From G963665925 sp963676345 (GTDB lineage: Bacteria > Bacillota > Clostridia > Peptostreptococcales > Acidaminobacteraceae): a DNA stretch of 64,000 nucleotides. How positions within the stretch are numbered: the first letter of the stretch is position 1; every line of letters begins with the position of its first letter. The stretch is from assembly GCA_963676345.2 (NCBI GenBank), contig CAXXTS010000006.1, forward strand, positions 372,001-436,000, read 5' to 3'. Below are positions 8,751 through 17,755 of the stretch, in pieces. Under the pieces are notes generated by a model that saw only the letters and a list, made by a program, of their open reading frames with translations, had not been told where the DNA came from and ran no database searches. The position numbers and the translations under genes were made by a program.

Positions 8751-11291
8751 ATGAGAATTAATAACAATTTAATGGCAATGAATACCCACCGTCAATTGGG
8801 TATCAACTCTGAAAATGGTGCGAAGTCAATTGAAAAACTATCATCTGGCTACCGTATCAACCGCGCAGGCGATGACGCTGCAGGTCTTGCAATTTCTGAA
8901 AAAATGCGTGGTCAAATTCGTGGTTTGAACCAAGCGTCTCGTAACTCGCAGGATGCAATCTCTCTAGTACAAACTGCTGAGGGCGCTCTCAATGAATCAC
9001 AGGCAATTCTACAGCGTATGCGTGAGCTGGCTGTTCAATCTGCCAACGACACAAATGAATCTGAAGACCGTGATGCAATCCAGAACGAGATTGATCAGCT
9101 GACTTCAGAACTTAACAGAATTTCTGAAACAACAGAGTTCAACAAGAAAAAACTTCTTAATGGTGACCTATCTGACGAAGCTGCTTCAAAAGCGCTATCA
9201 GCAAGTGGCCTAAGCTTAGCTGGTATTGCTGGCGGATCAGGCGGACTTACAATTGGTGACAGTGTAGCTAATGGCGAGTACGAAATCAGTGTGGTTAATG
9301 ACATTGAACAACGTATTGCTGACAACCAGTCACAAGTAATGTCAGCTGGTTCAGGTGTTGTATCTGAAGCAGTTTCAGGCGATGTGACACTGGCTGAAGG
9401 TTCTTACGAAATTGTATTTGAAACAACTGCTGATGCAAGAAGTATTTCGGGCTATGCAGGTTCAAGTGGTGGTGCTACGGCTCTACTAGCAGGCGGAACA
9501 AATGATGTTACAATTGATGCGACATCTGATCTTGTTGCTGGTGACTATGACATTTCCATCCTCAAGTATACTGATGAAACAATCGTAGGTATTAACACAG
9601 GTGGTATCAGCGGTGTTGCAACAAGTGGTATTTCGGATGATGAAGTATTCTCAGTAGAAACTTCAGCCAGTGTAGTTGGTGCTGATAGTGGTGCTGGTAC
9701 TCTAATATCATCTGGAATTATTTCTGAAATTAGAATTAGTAGTGATTCTACTTACTCTGAAAATGAAAACTTTAGTATCAACTTCAACGAAACTGCAAAT
9801 GTTGGTGGCGATGGATCAGGTACATGGACTGTTCAATTATCAGGTACTAGTGGTACAAGTGAGTCGGTGTCATTTAGTTTAACAGCTGCTGGTGGTGCTC
9901 AAACTCTCGTTCTTGGCGACATTGAGATTGATGTTGACCTTGATGAACTTAGAAGTCAATATGCAGATTCGCCAGCAATTTCTGGTGCAAATGCTGTTGA
10001 CGGTGCTGGTATCGATCTTACTATTCAAAATACCGTAGAGGTTACTAAATTATCTACAGGCTCAGGCATCTCTGTTGACCTAGCTGATGGTGCGGTTAAT
10101 GCAACTCAAGACTTCACATTCGGTGACGGTGGAACGCTTCAACTTGATGTTCGTGATGACGGTGGTGAGTTTGTTAGAGGTAATACCTACAATACTAGCG
10201 TAACTTACACTGACACATATGAAGTAAGTCTAGTAGCTGATGGTGCTGGCGCTCCTGGTGCTGGTTCTGGTACAGTATCATTTACTGAAGACAACATTGC
10301 TTCATCTGTAAACAATATCAATGTTGGCTCAGGCGTTATGATTGACCTTGATTCTGTAGCGCTTGCAGCAGCAGGTGACGGTGAGTACACAATCAATATC
10401 GGCGTAGACTCTTCAGCTGAAACAACAGCAACACTTCAATCCGCTGATGGTACTACTGAATATGGTTCAGTTGTGGTTTCTGGTGGCAACTCTGGTACTG
10501 CAGTTGAATTTGGGTCTACAAATGTTGCAGTAACTTATGATGCTGCATCTGTAGGTAGCTCAGGTAGTGTATACTTTGCAGTTAAAGACTCTGAAGACAA
10601 TCTTCAAATGAGTTTGAAACTTGACTCAGACAGCAATGGCACATATGAGACTGTTGTTGTTGATTCGCAGTCATTTGACGCTGGAGAAGAAGTAACACTT
10701 GGTAATACTGGTATTTCTGTTCAGACATCAGGCACAATCGCAAGTGGCGATGATTCTGAATTCACAGTCACAGATGGTACTGGCGACCAGTCAGTTAAGA
10801 TGCAGATTGGTGCAAACACAGGCCAAAACATCTCAATCGCTATCGATGACATGGGTTCTAGTGCAATTGGTGTATCTGCAACAGATTCTGGTGCAACAAC
10901 TTCAGTAACTGTTGATGGACAAAACTATACAGCTTCATTCAAGAGCACAGCTACGGTTGAAGCTGATGGAAACAGTGCTGCAGAGTTCTCACTTGATATT
11001 GGTGACCATGATAAGGCTACTGCTGCAATCGAAGTTATCAATACTGCACTGACTTCTATCTCAGATCAAAGAGCTCAGCTTGGTGCAATTCAGAATAGAC
11101 TTGAACACACAATCAAGAATCTGGATACATCGGCTGAAAACCTCCAAGCATCTGAATCTAGAATCCGTGACGTAGATATGGCTAAAGAAATGATGGAATT
11201 CACTAAGAATAATATTCTACAACAGGCTGCACAATCAATGCTCGCTCAAGCTAATCAGGCTCCTCAGGGCGTTCTGCAGCTATTAAGATAA
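8751..11291 (+). CDS. hag: Flagellin (large)
   Basis: Flagellin is the filament subunit. The N-terminal D0/D1 (MRINNNLMAMNTHRQLG to about residue 140) and the C-terminal D1/D0 (from ALTSISDQRAQLGAIQNRLE to QAPQGVLQLLR) are highly conserved. The middle, about residues 140-770, is a long Ser/Thr/Gly/Ala-rich beta region. Total length is 846 residues against 304 for B. subtilis Hag. Abundant Ser/Thr suit O-glycosylation, and a Maf glycosyltransferase and nonulosonate genes follow directly. The start is the ATG at 8751 after AAGGAGGAA; an upstream in-frame ATG at 8691 lies before the CsrA hairpin and has no ribosome site. Codon use appears optimised for high expression. Confidence 0.97.
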   Translation: MRINNNLMAMNTHRQLGINSENGAKSIEKLSSGYRINRAGDDAAGLAISEKMRGQIRGLNQASRNSQDAISLVQTAEGALNESQAILQRMRELAVQSANDTNESEDRDAIQNEIDQLTSELNRISETTEFNKKKLLNGDLSDEAASKALSASGLSLAGIAGGSGGLTIGDSVANGEYEISVVNDIEQRIADNQSQVMSAGSGVVSEAVSGDVTLAEGSYEIVFETTADARSISGYAGSSGGATALLAGGTNDVTIDATSDLVAGDYDISILKYTDETIVGINTGGISGVATSGISDDEVFSVETSASVVGADSGAGTLISSGIISEIRISSDSTYSENENFSINFNETANVGGDGSGTWTVQLSGTSGTSESVSFSLTAAGGAQTLVLGDIEIDVDLDELRSQYADSPAISGANAVDGAGIDLTIQNTVEVTKLSTGSGISVDLADGAVNATQDFTFGDGGTLQLDVRDDGGEFVRGNTYNTSVTYTDTYEVSLVADGAGAPGAGSGTVSFTEDNIASSVNNINVGSGVMIDLDSVALAAAGDGEYTINIGVDSSAETTATLQSADGTTEYGSVVVSGGNSGTAVEFGSTNVAVTYDAASVGSSGSVYFAVKDSEDNLQMSLKLDSDSNGTYETVVVDSQSFDAGEEVTLGNTGISVQTSGTIASGDDSEFTVTDGTGDQSVKMQIGANTGQNISIAIDDMGSSAIGVSATDSGATTSVTVDGQNYTASFKSTATVEADGNSAAEFSLDIGDHDKATAAIEVINTALTSISDQRAQLGAIQNRLEHTIKNLDTSAENLQASESRIRDVDMAKEMMEFTKNNILQQAAQSMLAQANQAPQGVLQLLR

Positions 11292-11305
11292 TTGTTCATT
11301 GATTT

Positions 11306-11340
11306 AAAAAAGGATGCCTATAGGCATCCTTTTTCTTTAT
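11306..11340 (+). terminator. Intrinsic terminator of hag
   Basis: AGGATGCC (11311-11318) pairs with GGCATCCT (11323-11330) around a TATA loop. It is preceded by an A run and followed by TTTTTCTTTATTT. Confidence 0.92.
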
Positions 11341-11451
11341 TTGAACGGGGAGAATAGCTATTATATCATTTGTAGAATGTGAATTGCTTTTGTGAATACA
11401 TAGAAATTCATATTCTAGAAATGATGAAAGCGTTTATATCTATTATTAGGG

Positions 11452-11479
11452 TAAAATTTTCCTAGTGTGTTACCGATTC
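11452..11479 (+). promoter_or_regulatory. Probable sigma-28 promoter of the flagellar glycosylation operon
   Basis: TAAA at 11452-11455 and ACCGATTC at 11472-11479 are 16 bp apart, the same spacing as at hag. The CCGAT core is kept, but the -10 box has three mismatches to GCCGATAA. It lies about 35 bp ahead of the first gene of the operon. Confidence 0.55.
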
Positions 11480-11513
11480 TATTGACAAGGAGGGCAAAAT
11501 TTTGGAGGGTAAA

Positions 11514-11789
11514 ATGAAAGAGATTTATGACTTATCAATAAAAACAGCAAATTACTTCTATATTGGAGAAGACTCAGATGCGTGGAATTGTTTTGTAGAG
11601 TTCATCAATGCACTCTCTGCAAGATTGGGGACATCAAGTTCGGTTGAAGAACAGAGGGTGCTTCTCACAGTTGTAAAGGACCTTGAAACGATTGAACTTA
11701 TGAAAGCAGACAATAATGCACTTGCTATTGCGGATTTTATATTTGGGGATATTGCAGATAGACTAAGAAGATTTGTTGAGGTGAATTGA
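11514..11789 (+). CDS. Small acidic protein of unknown function before maf
   Basis: I do not recognise this 91-residue helical protein. It has no membrane segment or cysteine cluster and is acidic. The stop is one base before the maf start, so the two are surely co-translated. The ATG at 11514 has GGAGGG 4 bp upstream. A TTG at 11502 with AAGGAGGG 7 bp upstream is an equally good start and would add four residues. The position between flagellin and a Maf glycosyltransferase suggests a role in flagellin modification, by context only. Confidence 0.7.
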   Translation: MKEIYDLSIKTANYFYIGEDSDAWNCFVEFINALSARLGTSSSVEEQRVLLTVVKDLETIELMKADNNALAIADFIFGDIADRLRRFVEVN

Positions 11790-11790
11790 T

Positions 11791-13605
11791 ATGCTATATA
11801 GGAATTATGAGTATTTAAAGAAAAACGTACCGAATTTATATAATTTAGTTCGTAAGCTAAATTTTCCGGACGAAAGAAAACTAGTCGATATTGATTCAGA
11901 TAAGTGTCTTTATTTTAAGGACAATCCAAACATGAAATTAAGTAGTTATTTTGAAGAATACCAAAATGATCTTATTGTTGACCATATTTTAAGTATTAAT
12001 GCAAGTGAAGTACTCGTAGTTGGTGTAGGGAATGTTGACTTGTTGAAACGGCTATCCAAAATTAAAGGAAAAAAAATACATATGGTTGAATTCATAGAAG
12101 TATTTGGCCTTATGATACATAATTTTAGTCTTTCTGGAGTAAACTTTAGTCGATTTGCTACAATTACTTTTATGGAGAATAATTTTGATTTTAGCTCTGT
12201 GTTAGCAAACCTAATGAGGTCCTCAAATTTTGATATAGATTTCTTCTTTTTGCCACAGTATAAAAGAGTTTTTGAAGACAATGTTCGAGAATTTTACACT
12301 CGATTTATCAAAGTGATTAATAATAAGAAATCATTAGTTCGAACGAATCTAGCATATGAAAAAAGATGGATTATTAATGCCATAAAGAATTTTGAATGCG
12401 TAGCGAAGACTAGAAATATTCTCGACATACCAAAAGTGAATTTTAAAAAATCAGTGGCTTTTATAGTTTCCGCGGGTCCATCGCTTAACTATGAAATAGA
12501 AAATTTGAAGTCGGAAATTGTACGCGAGCACGCCTATATATTTGCAATGGGTTCAGCCAATAAAGCATTGTTAAATGCGGGGATAAGACCAGATGCGATA
12601 TTCTCATATGATCCTAGTACAAAAAATCAGAATGTATTGGACTTGTACTACGAATCAGCGATAGATATTCCGCTCGTTTTTTCGAGCACAATTGGCAACG
12701 AATCTATAAAGAATTTAAATCCTGATAATGCATATCATTTTATATTGAGTCAAGACTCACTTTATAAACATATTACAGGTCGTTTAGACAAAAATATGAT
12801 TATCAATGACAATCTATCTGTTGCAGTAATCGCCTTACAAATCATTTTAAAGCTTGGGTTTGAAAAAATTGTTTTTGTAGGACAGAACTTAGCGTTTCAC
12901 GATGGTAAAAACTATGCCGATAATATTGAGCACAAGCACTTGAAAAGCAACAGTGCAAAGGGTACTTTGACTGTTGAAAATGTACATGGAGAACTTGTGG
13001 AGACAACGGACAGCCTTCATCGAATGAAAGAGAATATTGAACTTTATTTGAAGCATAATCCAGGTGTTAAATATATTAATACAACACGAGCTGGTGCAAA
13101 AATTGAAGGTGCGCCTTATCAAGCAATGGAAGATGTTTTAAAAGAGATATTGAATGCTGAAAAAAGAATTGACTTAAGCCACTATTCTGGCAGGAGTTCT
13201 GTAGATATAGACAGTGTAATGAAAAATATCGACAAGCTGTTGAAGGTTCGTGAAAAATGTCTTGATCTGATCGCTAGGAACGAAAACGTCCTGGATAAAC
13301 TGGATGCTGAATTAAAAGAAGGAAAGTTACCGAAATCAAGTAAATATATTACTAGTTTATATGACGATTTTGTAAGGCTTAACAATAATGTATACTTGAG
13401 AGATTTTCTAGCAGTAATGCTTAGAACATATATTTCGATATTTAAAGGAGAAATTTTTGCAATCAATCGAACTGGAGAATCTCTAGAAAAGTATATTACA
13501 TTGCATAATAAATACAGTACAATTTACACATTTTACAAAGCTTATGATAAAGAAATGCACAAAGAGTTACTTAAGCTCAAATTGAATCTTGAGGAGGCAG
13601 AGTAA
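11791..13605 (+). CDS. maf: Maf-type flagellin glycosyltransferase (motility accessory factor, DUF115)
   Basis: Maf proteins transfer nonulosonic acids such as legionaminic or pseudaminic acid from their CMP form to Ser/Thr of flagellin before export. This 604-residue protein has the central DUF115/MptE-like domain. The SAGPSL nucleotide-binding motif is near residue 228, followed by MGSANKALLNAGIRPD and later VFVGQNLAFHDG near residue 365. A less conserved Rossmann-like N-terminus and a helical C-terminus flank it, as in the family. It overlaps legB by one base (TAATG). Directly downstream of flagellin, it is the obvious glycosyltransferase for the sugar genes around it. Confidence 0.9.
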   Translation: MLYRNYEYLKKNVPNLYNLVRKLNFPDERKLVDIDSDKCLYFKDNPNMKLSSYFEEYQNDLIVDHILSINASEVLVVGVGNVDLLKRLSKIKGKKIHMVEFIEVFGLMIHNFSLSGVNFSRFATITFMENNFDFSSVLANLMRSSNFDIDFFFLPQYKRVFEDNVREFYTRFIKVINNKKSLVRTNLAYEKRWIINAIKNFECVAKTRNILDIPKVNFKKSVAFIVSAGPSLNYEIENLKSEIVREHAYIFAMGSANKALLNAGIRPDAIFSYDPSTKNQNVLDLYYESAIDIPLVFSSTIGNESIKNLNPDNAYHFILSQDSLYKHITGRLDKNMIINDNLSVAVIALQIILKLGFEKIVFVGQNLAFHDGKNYADNIEHKHLKSNSAKGTLTVENVHGELVETTDSLHRMKENIELYLKHNPGVKYINTTRAGAKIEGAPYQAMEDVLKEILNAEKRIDLSHYSGRSSVDIDSVMKNIDKLLKVREKCLDLIARNENVLDKLDAELKEGKLPKSSKYITSLYDDFVRLNNNVYLRDFLAVMLRTYISIFKGEIFAINRTGESLEKYITLHNKYSTIYTFYKAYDKEMHKELLKLKLNLEEAE

Positions 13606-14582
13606 TGAAAATACTTGTAACAGGAGCTGATGGCTTTATAGGTAGTCATCTTTCTGAGAAGCTTGTTCGTGAAGGTCATGAAGTTAAGGCATTTTCATAC
13701 TATAATTCATTTAACTCATGGGGGTGGCTTGATACAGTGCCAAAAGAAATTCTTGATGAGGTTGAACTTTTTACAGGTGATATACGCGATCCTAATGGCG
13801 TGCGTGAGGCACTAAAAGGTATGGAGGAAGTATATCATCTTGCTGCACTGATTGCTATTCCCTATAGTTATCATTCGCCAGACATGTATGTTGACACAAA
13901 TATCAAGGGAACACTTAACGTCCTTCAGGCTGCAAGAGACTATGATCTTTCAAGAATATTAATCACGTCAACTTCAGAAGTGTATGGAACAGCTCAGTAT
14001 GTGCCTATTGATGAAAACCACCCCTACCAGGGTCAATCACCATATTCGGCAACTAAAATCGGTGCAGATAGACTGGCAGAATCTTTTTATAGAAGTTTCA
14101 ATTTGCCAATAACCATAGTTAGACCGTTTAACACCTATGGTCCAAGGCAGTCTTTAAGAGCAGTTATACCAACTATTATTACACAATTATTGGCAGGAAA
14201 AGAGGAAATTAAACTTGGCGCACTTACACCGACAAGGGACTTTAACTATGTAAAGGATACAGTGAATGGTTTTTATGAAATTGGACAAGCACGTAATACC
14301 ATTGGCGAAGAAATCAATATAGCGACTCAAAAAGAAATATCTATAGGTGAACTAGCAGAAGAAATGATTTGTCAAATTAATCCAAAAGCGAAGATTGTAT
14401 GCGATGAAGTTAGGCTAAGACCTGAAAAGAGTGAGGTCAATCGACTGCTCGGATCAAATGATAAAATTATGCGTATGACAAACTGGAAGCCACAATATGA
14501 TTTATCAAAAGGTCTTTCAGAAACGATTGAGTTCTTCAAGAACAATTTGGATAAGTATAAGGTGGATATTTATAACATTTAA
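13605..14582 (+). CDS. legB: LegB-like NDP-sugar 4,6-dehydratase
   Basis: This 325-residue extended short-chain dehydrogenase has the Rossmann motif GADGFIGSHL at residues 7-16, the active-site TSTSEVYG and YSATK. In the legionaminic acid route LegB makes the 4-keto-6-deoxy sugar from GDP-GlcNAc. Sequence resembles Campylobacter LegB (Cj1319) more than general UDP-glucose epimerases. Its partner LegC follows 45 bp later and a GlcN-1-P guanylyltransferase-like gene follows that, which supports the GDP-linked route. Substrate is inferred from context. Confidence 0.85.
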   Translation: MKILVTGADGFIGSHLSEKLVREGHEVKAFSYYNSFNSWGWLDTVPKEILDEVELFTGDIRDPNGVREALKGMEEVYHLAALIAIPYSYHSPDMYVDTNIKGTLNVLQAARDYDLSRILITSTSEVYGTAQYVPIDENHPYQGQSPYSATKIGADRLAESFYRSFNLPITIVRPFNTYGPRQSLRAVIPTIITQLLAGKEEIKLGALTPTRDFNYVKDTVNGFYEIGQARNTIGEEINIATQKEISIGELAEEMICQINPKAKIVCDEVRLRPEKSEVNRLLGSNDKIMRMTNWKPQYDLSKGLSETIEFFKNNLDKYKVDIYNI

Positions 14583-14627
14583 TTCTGAACTTCACAAATA
14601 ATATTTAAGAGAAGTAAGGAGCGGATT

Positions 14628-15797
14628 ATGGCAGATAAATTTGTACCATTATCAGTACCAAATCTAAAAGGGAATGAAATGAAGTATGTACAAAATGCCC
14701 TTGAAACCGAATGGGTTTCAACAGGTGGCGCATATGTGGATGATTTTGAACAGGCACTTGCCAACTATGTAAAAATGCCAGGTGCTGTTTGCTGTCAGAG
14801 TGGCACAGCGGGGCTTCATGTCGCGTTAATGATTAATCATGTTGGACAGGGAGATCTGGTTATTGCCCCCACACTCACATTTATAGCAGCAGTGAATCCG
14901 ATAAAGTACTTGGATGCAGATCCAGTTTTTATGGATTGTGACGATTCTTTAACTATTGATCCGAGTAAGTTGAAACGATTTTGTGAAGAAGAGTGTACAT
15001 ATGATGGTTCCGTTTTAAAACATAATCAGAGCGGACGACCTATTCGAGCTATTGTGGTTGTTCATGTCTTTGGAAATTTGGCAGACATGGAAGCTGTCAT
15101 GGATGTAGCTGAGAAGTATTCATTAAGAGTCATTGAAGATGCAACTGAAGCGTTGGGGACATACTACACAGAGGGTAAATACGCTGGAAGACATGCAGGT
15201 ACTATTGGGGATACTGGTGTCTATTCGTTTAATGGAAATAAAATCATTACTACCGGTGGTGGGGGGATGATTGTGTCAAATGACCCAGAACAGTTAAAAA
15301 GAGCTAAACATCTTACTACTCAAGCAAAGAGTGATACGCTTTACTATACACATGATGAAATAGGCTACAATTATCGTATGACAAATGTACAAGCAGCTAT
15401 CGGACTTGCGCAAATTGAGCAATTAGAAGATTTTGTTTCAGTTAAAGAGGCCAATTATAAGAAATATAGTGAGCTTTTAAATTCAATAAAAGGGATTCAT
15501 CTTATACCATTTAGAGAAGGAACCCGTCCAAATTACTGGTTTTATGGGATGTGTTTTGATGAAAGATTTCCCTATTCTAGAGATGAAATGATTCAAAAGT
15601 TGTCAGAGGCTGGTATACAAACGAGACCAATATGGGGTCTGATCCATGATCAGCTTCCATATAAAGGTTCTATAACATTTGAAATTGAGAACGCACAGAA
15701 ATATTTGGCAAATGTACTCAACATTCCGTGCAGTACAAATCTAGCGTGCGAAGATGTTAAGTATGTGGCTGACTGTATCCATAAACTCAGTGAGTGA
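14628..15797 (+). CDS. legC: LegC-like PLP-dependent aminotransferase
   Basis: This 389-residue DegT/DnrJ/EryC1 aminotransferase aminates C4 of the keto-sugar made by LegB. It has the SGTAGLH phosphate-binding motif near residue 57, the EDATEALG aspartate near residue 168 and the SFNGNKIITTGGGG lysine region near residues 200-213. The start at 14628 follows AAGGAG. Similarity is strongest to the LegC family of legionaminic acid clusters. It is cotranscribed with legB and followed 9 bp later by the ptmE-like gene. Confidence 0.88.
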   Translation: MADKFVPLSVPNLKGNEMKYVQNALETEWVSTGGAYVDDFEQALANYVKMPGAVCCQSGTAGLHVALMINHVGQGDLVIAPTLTFIAAVNPIKYLDADPVFMDCDDSLTIDPSKLKRFCEEECTYDGSVLKHNQSGRPIRAIVVVHVFGNLADMEAVMDVAEKYSLRVIEDATEALGTYYTEGKYAGRHAGTIGDTGVYSFNGNKIITTGGGGMIVSNDPEQLKRAKHLTTQAKSDTLYYTHDEIGYNYRMTNVQAAIGLAQIEQLEDFVSVKEANYKKYSELLNSIKGIHLIPFREGTRPNYWFYGMCFDERFPYSRDEMIQKLSEAGIQTRPIWGLIHDQLPYKGSITFEIENAQKYLANVLNIPCSTNLACEDVKYVADCIHKLSE

Positions 15798-15805
15798 GGT
15801 GACTT

Positions 15806-16861
15806 ATGGCAATTAAAGATTTTTTAATTGATAAAAATGAAACTGTGATTGAAGCAATGCGTAAAATAGATGAGGTTGCGAGAAAAATTCTATTTGTGAC
15901 AGTGAAAGGTAAGTTAGTCGCGACTATTACAGATGGGGATATTCGTAGGTGGATTCTTAAAAGTGGTGACTTGAATGTACCGATTGATAATGTAGCGAAT
16001 TATGCGCCGAAAGTGCTCTATATTGGTGATGGCGTTGATCCACAAAAATATATGGCTGATAATAAAATTGAGGCAGTACCCTTATTAAATGAGTTTGATG
16101 AGGTTGAGCGGATTGTCTTCTGGACGATGGAAGAAGTTAATATGTATAAGAAGATGAATGTACCAGTGGTTATCATGGCTGGTGGTCTTGGGACACGCCT
16201 CTATCCTTATACAAAAATACTTCCAAAGCCATTGATTCCAATTGGTGACATACCGATTATCGAACATATTATGGACCGGTTTTATGATCAAGGGAATGAG
16301 AATTTCCTTATCATAGTGAATCATAAGAAAAATATGATAAAGGCTTATTTGAATGATCTCGAAAAAGGATATTCAATAGAGTTTGTGGATGAAGATACCC
16401 CTCTTGGAACAGGTGGAGGGTTGAGTCTATTAAAAAACAGATTCTCACAGCCTTTCATTTTGACCAATTGTGACATTCTTATTGAGAGTGATTATGAAAA
16501 GATATATGCACACCATAAGTCTAGTGGGAATTTTATAACCATGATTTGTTCTTTGAAGAATATTCGCATTCCATATGGTGTCATAGAAGTTAATGAGGAT
16601 GGTACTGTGGGGAACATCAAGGAAAAGCCTGAGTTTCCAATGCTAACAAATACAGGAATGTATGTTGTAGATGAAAGTGTAATAGAAGATCTTGAAGAAA
16701 ATGAGCGAGTTGATTTTCCTGATATTATTGAAAACTATCGTAAACAGGGAAAGAAAATCGGTGTTTATCCGATCAGTGAGAAAAGCTGGCTTGACATGGG
16801 GCAACTCGAAGAGTTGTATAAAATGGATGACATTATTGGCCGTAATCGCGAAGAGTTGTAA
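15806..16861 (+). CDS. ptmE: PtmE-like CBS-domain nucleotidyltransferase (glucosamine-1-phosphate guanylyltransferase)
   Basis: Two CBS domains (about residues 1-118) precede a sugar-nucleotide transferase domain starting with VVIMAGGLGTRLYPYTKILPK at about residue 120. This CBS-plus-NTP-transferase build is that of Campylobacter PtmE, which makes GDP-glucosamine for legionaminic acid. The 351-residue length fits. The CBS pair may bind a nucleotide and tune activity. The gene follows legB-legC at 9 bp, and an 84-bp gap follows it. The choice of GDP rather than UDP or CDP is inferred from the family. Confidence 0.85.
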   Translation: MAIKDFLIDKNETVIEAMRKIDEVARKILFVTVKGKLVATITDGDIRRWILKSGDLNVPIDNVANYAPKVLYIGDGVDPQKYMADNKIEAVPLLNEFDEVERIVFWTMEEVNMYKKMNVPVVIMAGGLGTRLYPYTKILPKPLIPIGDIPIIEHIMDRFYDQGNENFLIIVNHKKNMIKAYLNDLEKGYSIEFVDEDTPLGTGGGLSLLKNRFSQPFILTNCDILIESDYEKIYAHHKSSGNFITMICSLKNIRIPYGVIEVNEDGTVGNIKEKPEFPMLTNTGMYVVDESVIEDLEENERVDFPDIIENYRKQGKKIGVYPISEKSWLDMGQLEELYKMDDIIGRNREEL

Positions 16862-16945
16862 AAAGTAAGAAGTGTCGTATCGGTTGGACGATGGAAGTGT
16901 TTTTCAGGGGCTAGTTTTAAGGTGTTTCACAATATGGAGGTAAGT

Positions 16946-17755
16946 ATGAAAATTGGCTTCGTAATACCGGCAAGATTGAAATCAACCAGATTGTCTAAAA
17001 AGATAATAATGAAAATTGGTGAGCAAACAGCTCTGGAATGGGCAATAGATAGAGCGCGGGCAGCGAAATCGATTGATGAGGTGGTTGTAGCTACAACAGG
17101 ACTAAAATCTGATGTCCAAATATCTAAACTCTGCGTAGATAAGGGAACGCGTTATTTTATGGGCGACCCCGATGATGTTTTAAAAAGACTCAGGGACACG
17201 GCAGACTATTTTGAGTTCGACTATATTGTAAATATTACACCTGACAATATACTTTTCTCAATTTATTTGATTGAATTAATGGTAAATGCAATCAAAGAGA
17301 ACCCTGAAGGTGAGTATTTCAGATTTACCAATGCCATGCTTGGCACAGGAGTATATGCAATTAAAAAGCAGGCACTTGATGTCGTATGTGAGTTCAAAAA
17401 TATAATTGATACAGAAATTTGGGGACCATTGTTCCACAAGAACTTTTTTAATGTTGTTGATTTGAGTGTTCCTATGCATTTGAATCGCTCTTATCGGTTG
17501 ACAATGGATACAGAAGAAGACTATATGTTTGTCAGCAAGGTATATCGTGACCTCAATATCAGCAGAGATAATTTAACAGATTTAAATGTTATTGTAGATT
17601 ATTTAGATAGGAATCCAGATATAGTAGAAATTAATCAACACATTGTTCAAGCAACGCTTAAGACAGAAATTACAGAGTCAATTGAAAAATTGTACAATAA
17701 TAAGGCTGACCTGTTTAATGAAATTAGAGAAAGTGTATACGGGAGGGGTAAATGA
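16946..17755 (+). CDS. SpsF-like cytidylyltransferase (candidate CMP-nonulosonate synthase)
   Basis: This 269-residue protein starts with GFVIPARLKSTRLSKKII, the nucleotide-binding loop of CMP-sugar synthases, and has AIDRARAAKSIDEVVVATT in the next helix. It resembles SpsF of the Bacillus spore-coat polysaccharide cluster and LegF/NeuA more distantly. It is the only cytidylyltransferase gene in the window, so it is the best candidate for making the CMP sugar that Maf uses. The ATG at 16946 follows TGGAGG; the frame open from 16922 has no ribosome site. It overlaps the next gene by 4 bp (ATGA). Confidence 0.75.
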   Translation: MKIGFVIPARLKSTRLSKKIIMKIGEQTALEWAIDRARAAKSIDEVVVATTGLKSDVQISKLCVDKGTRYFMGDPDDVLKRLRDTADYFEFDYIVNITPDNILFSIYLIELMVNAIKENPEGEYFRFTNAMLGTGVYAIKKQALDVVCEFKNIIDTEIWGPLFHKNFFNVVDLSVPMHLNRSYRLTMDTEEDYMFVSKVYRDLNISRDNLTDLNVIVDYLDRNPDIVEINQHIVQATLKTEITESIEKLYNNKADLFNEIRESVYGRGK

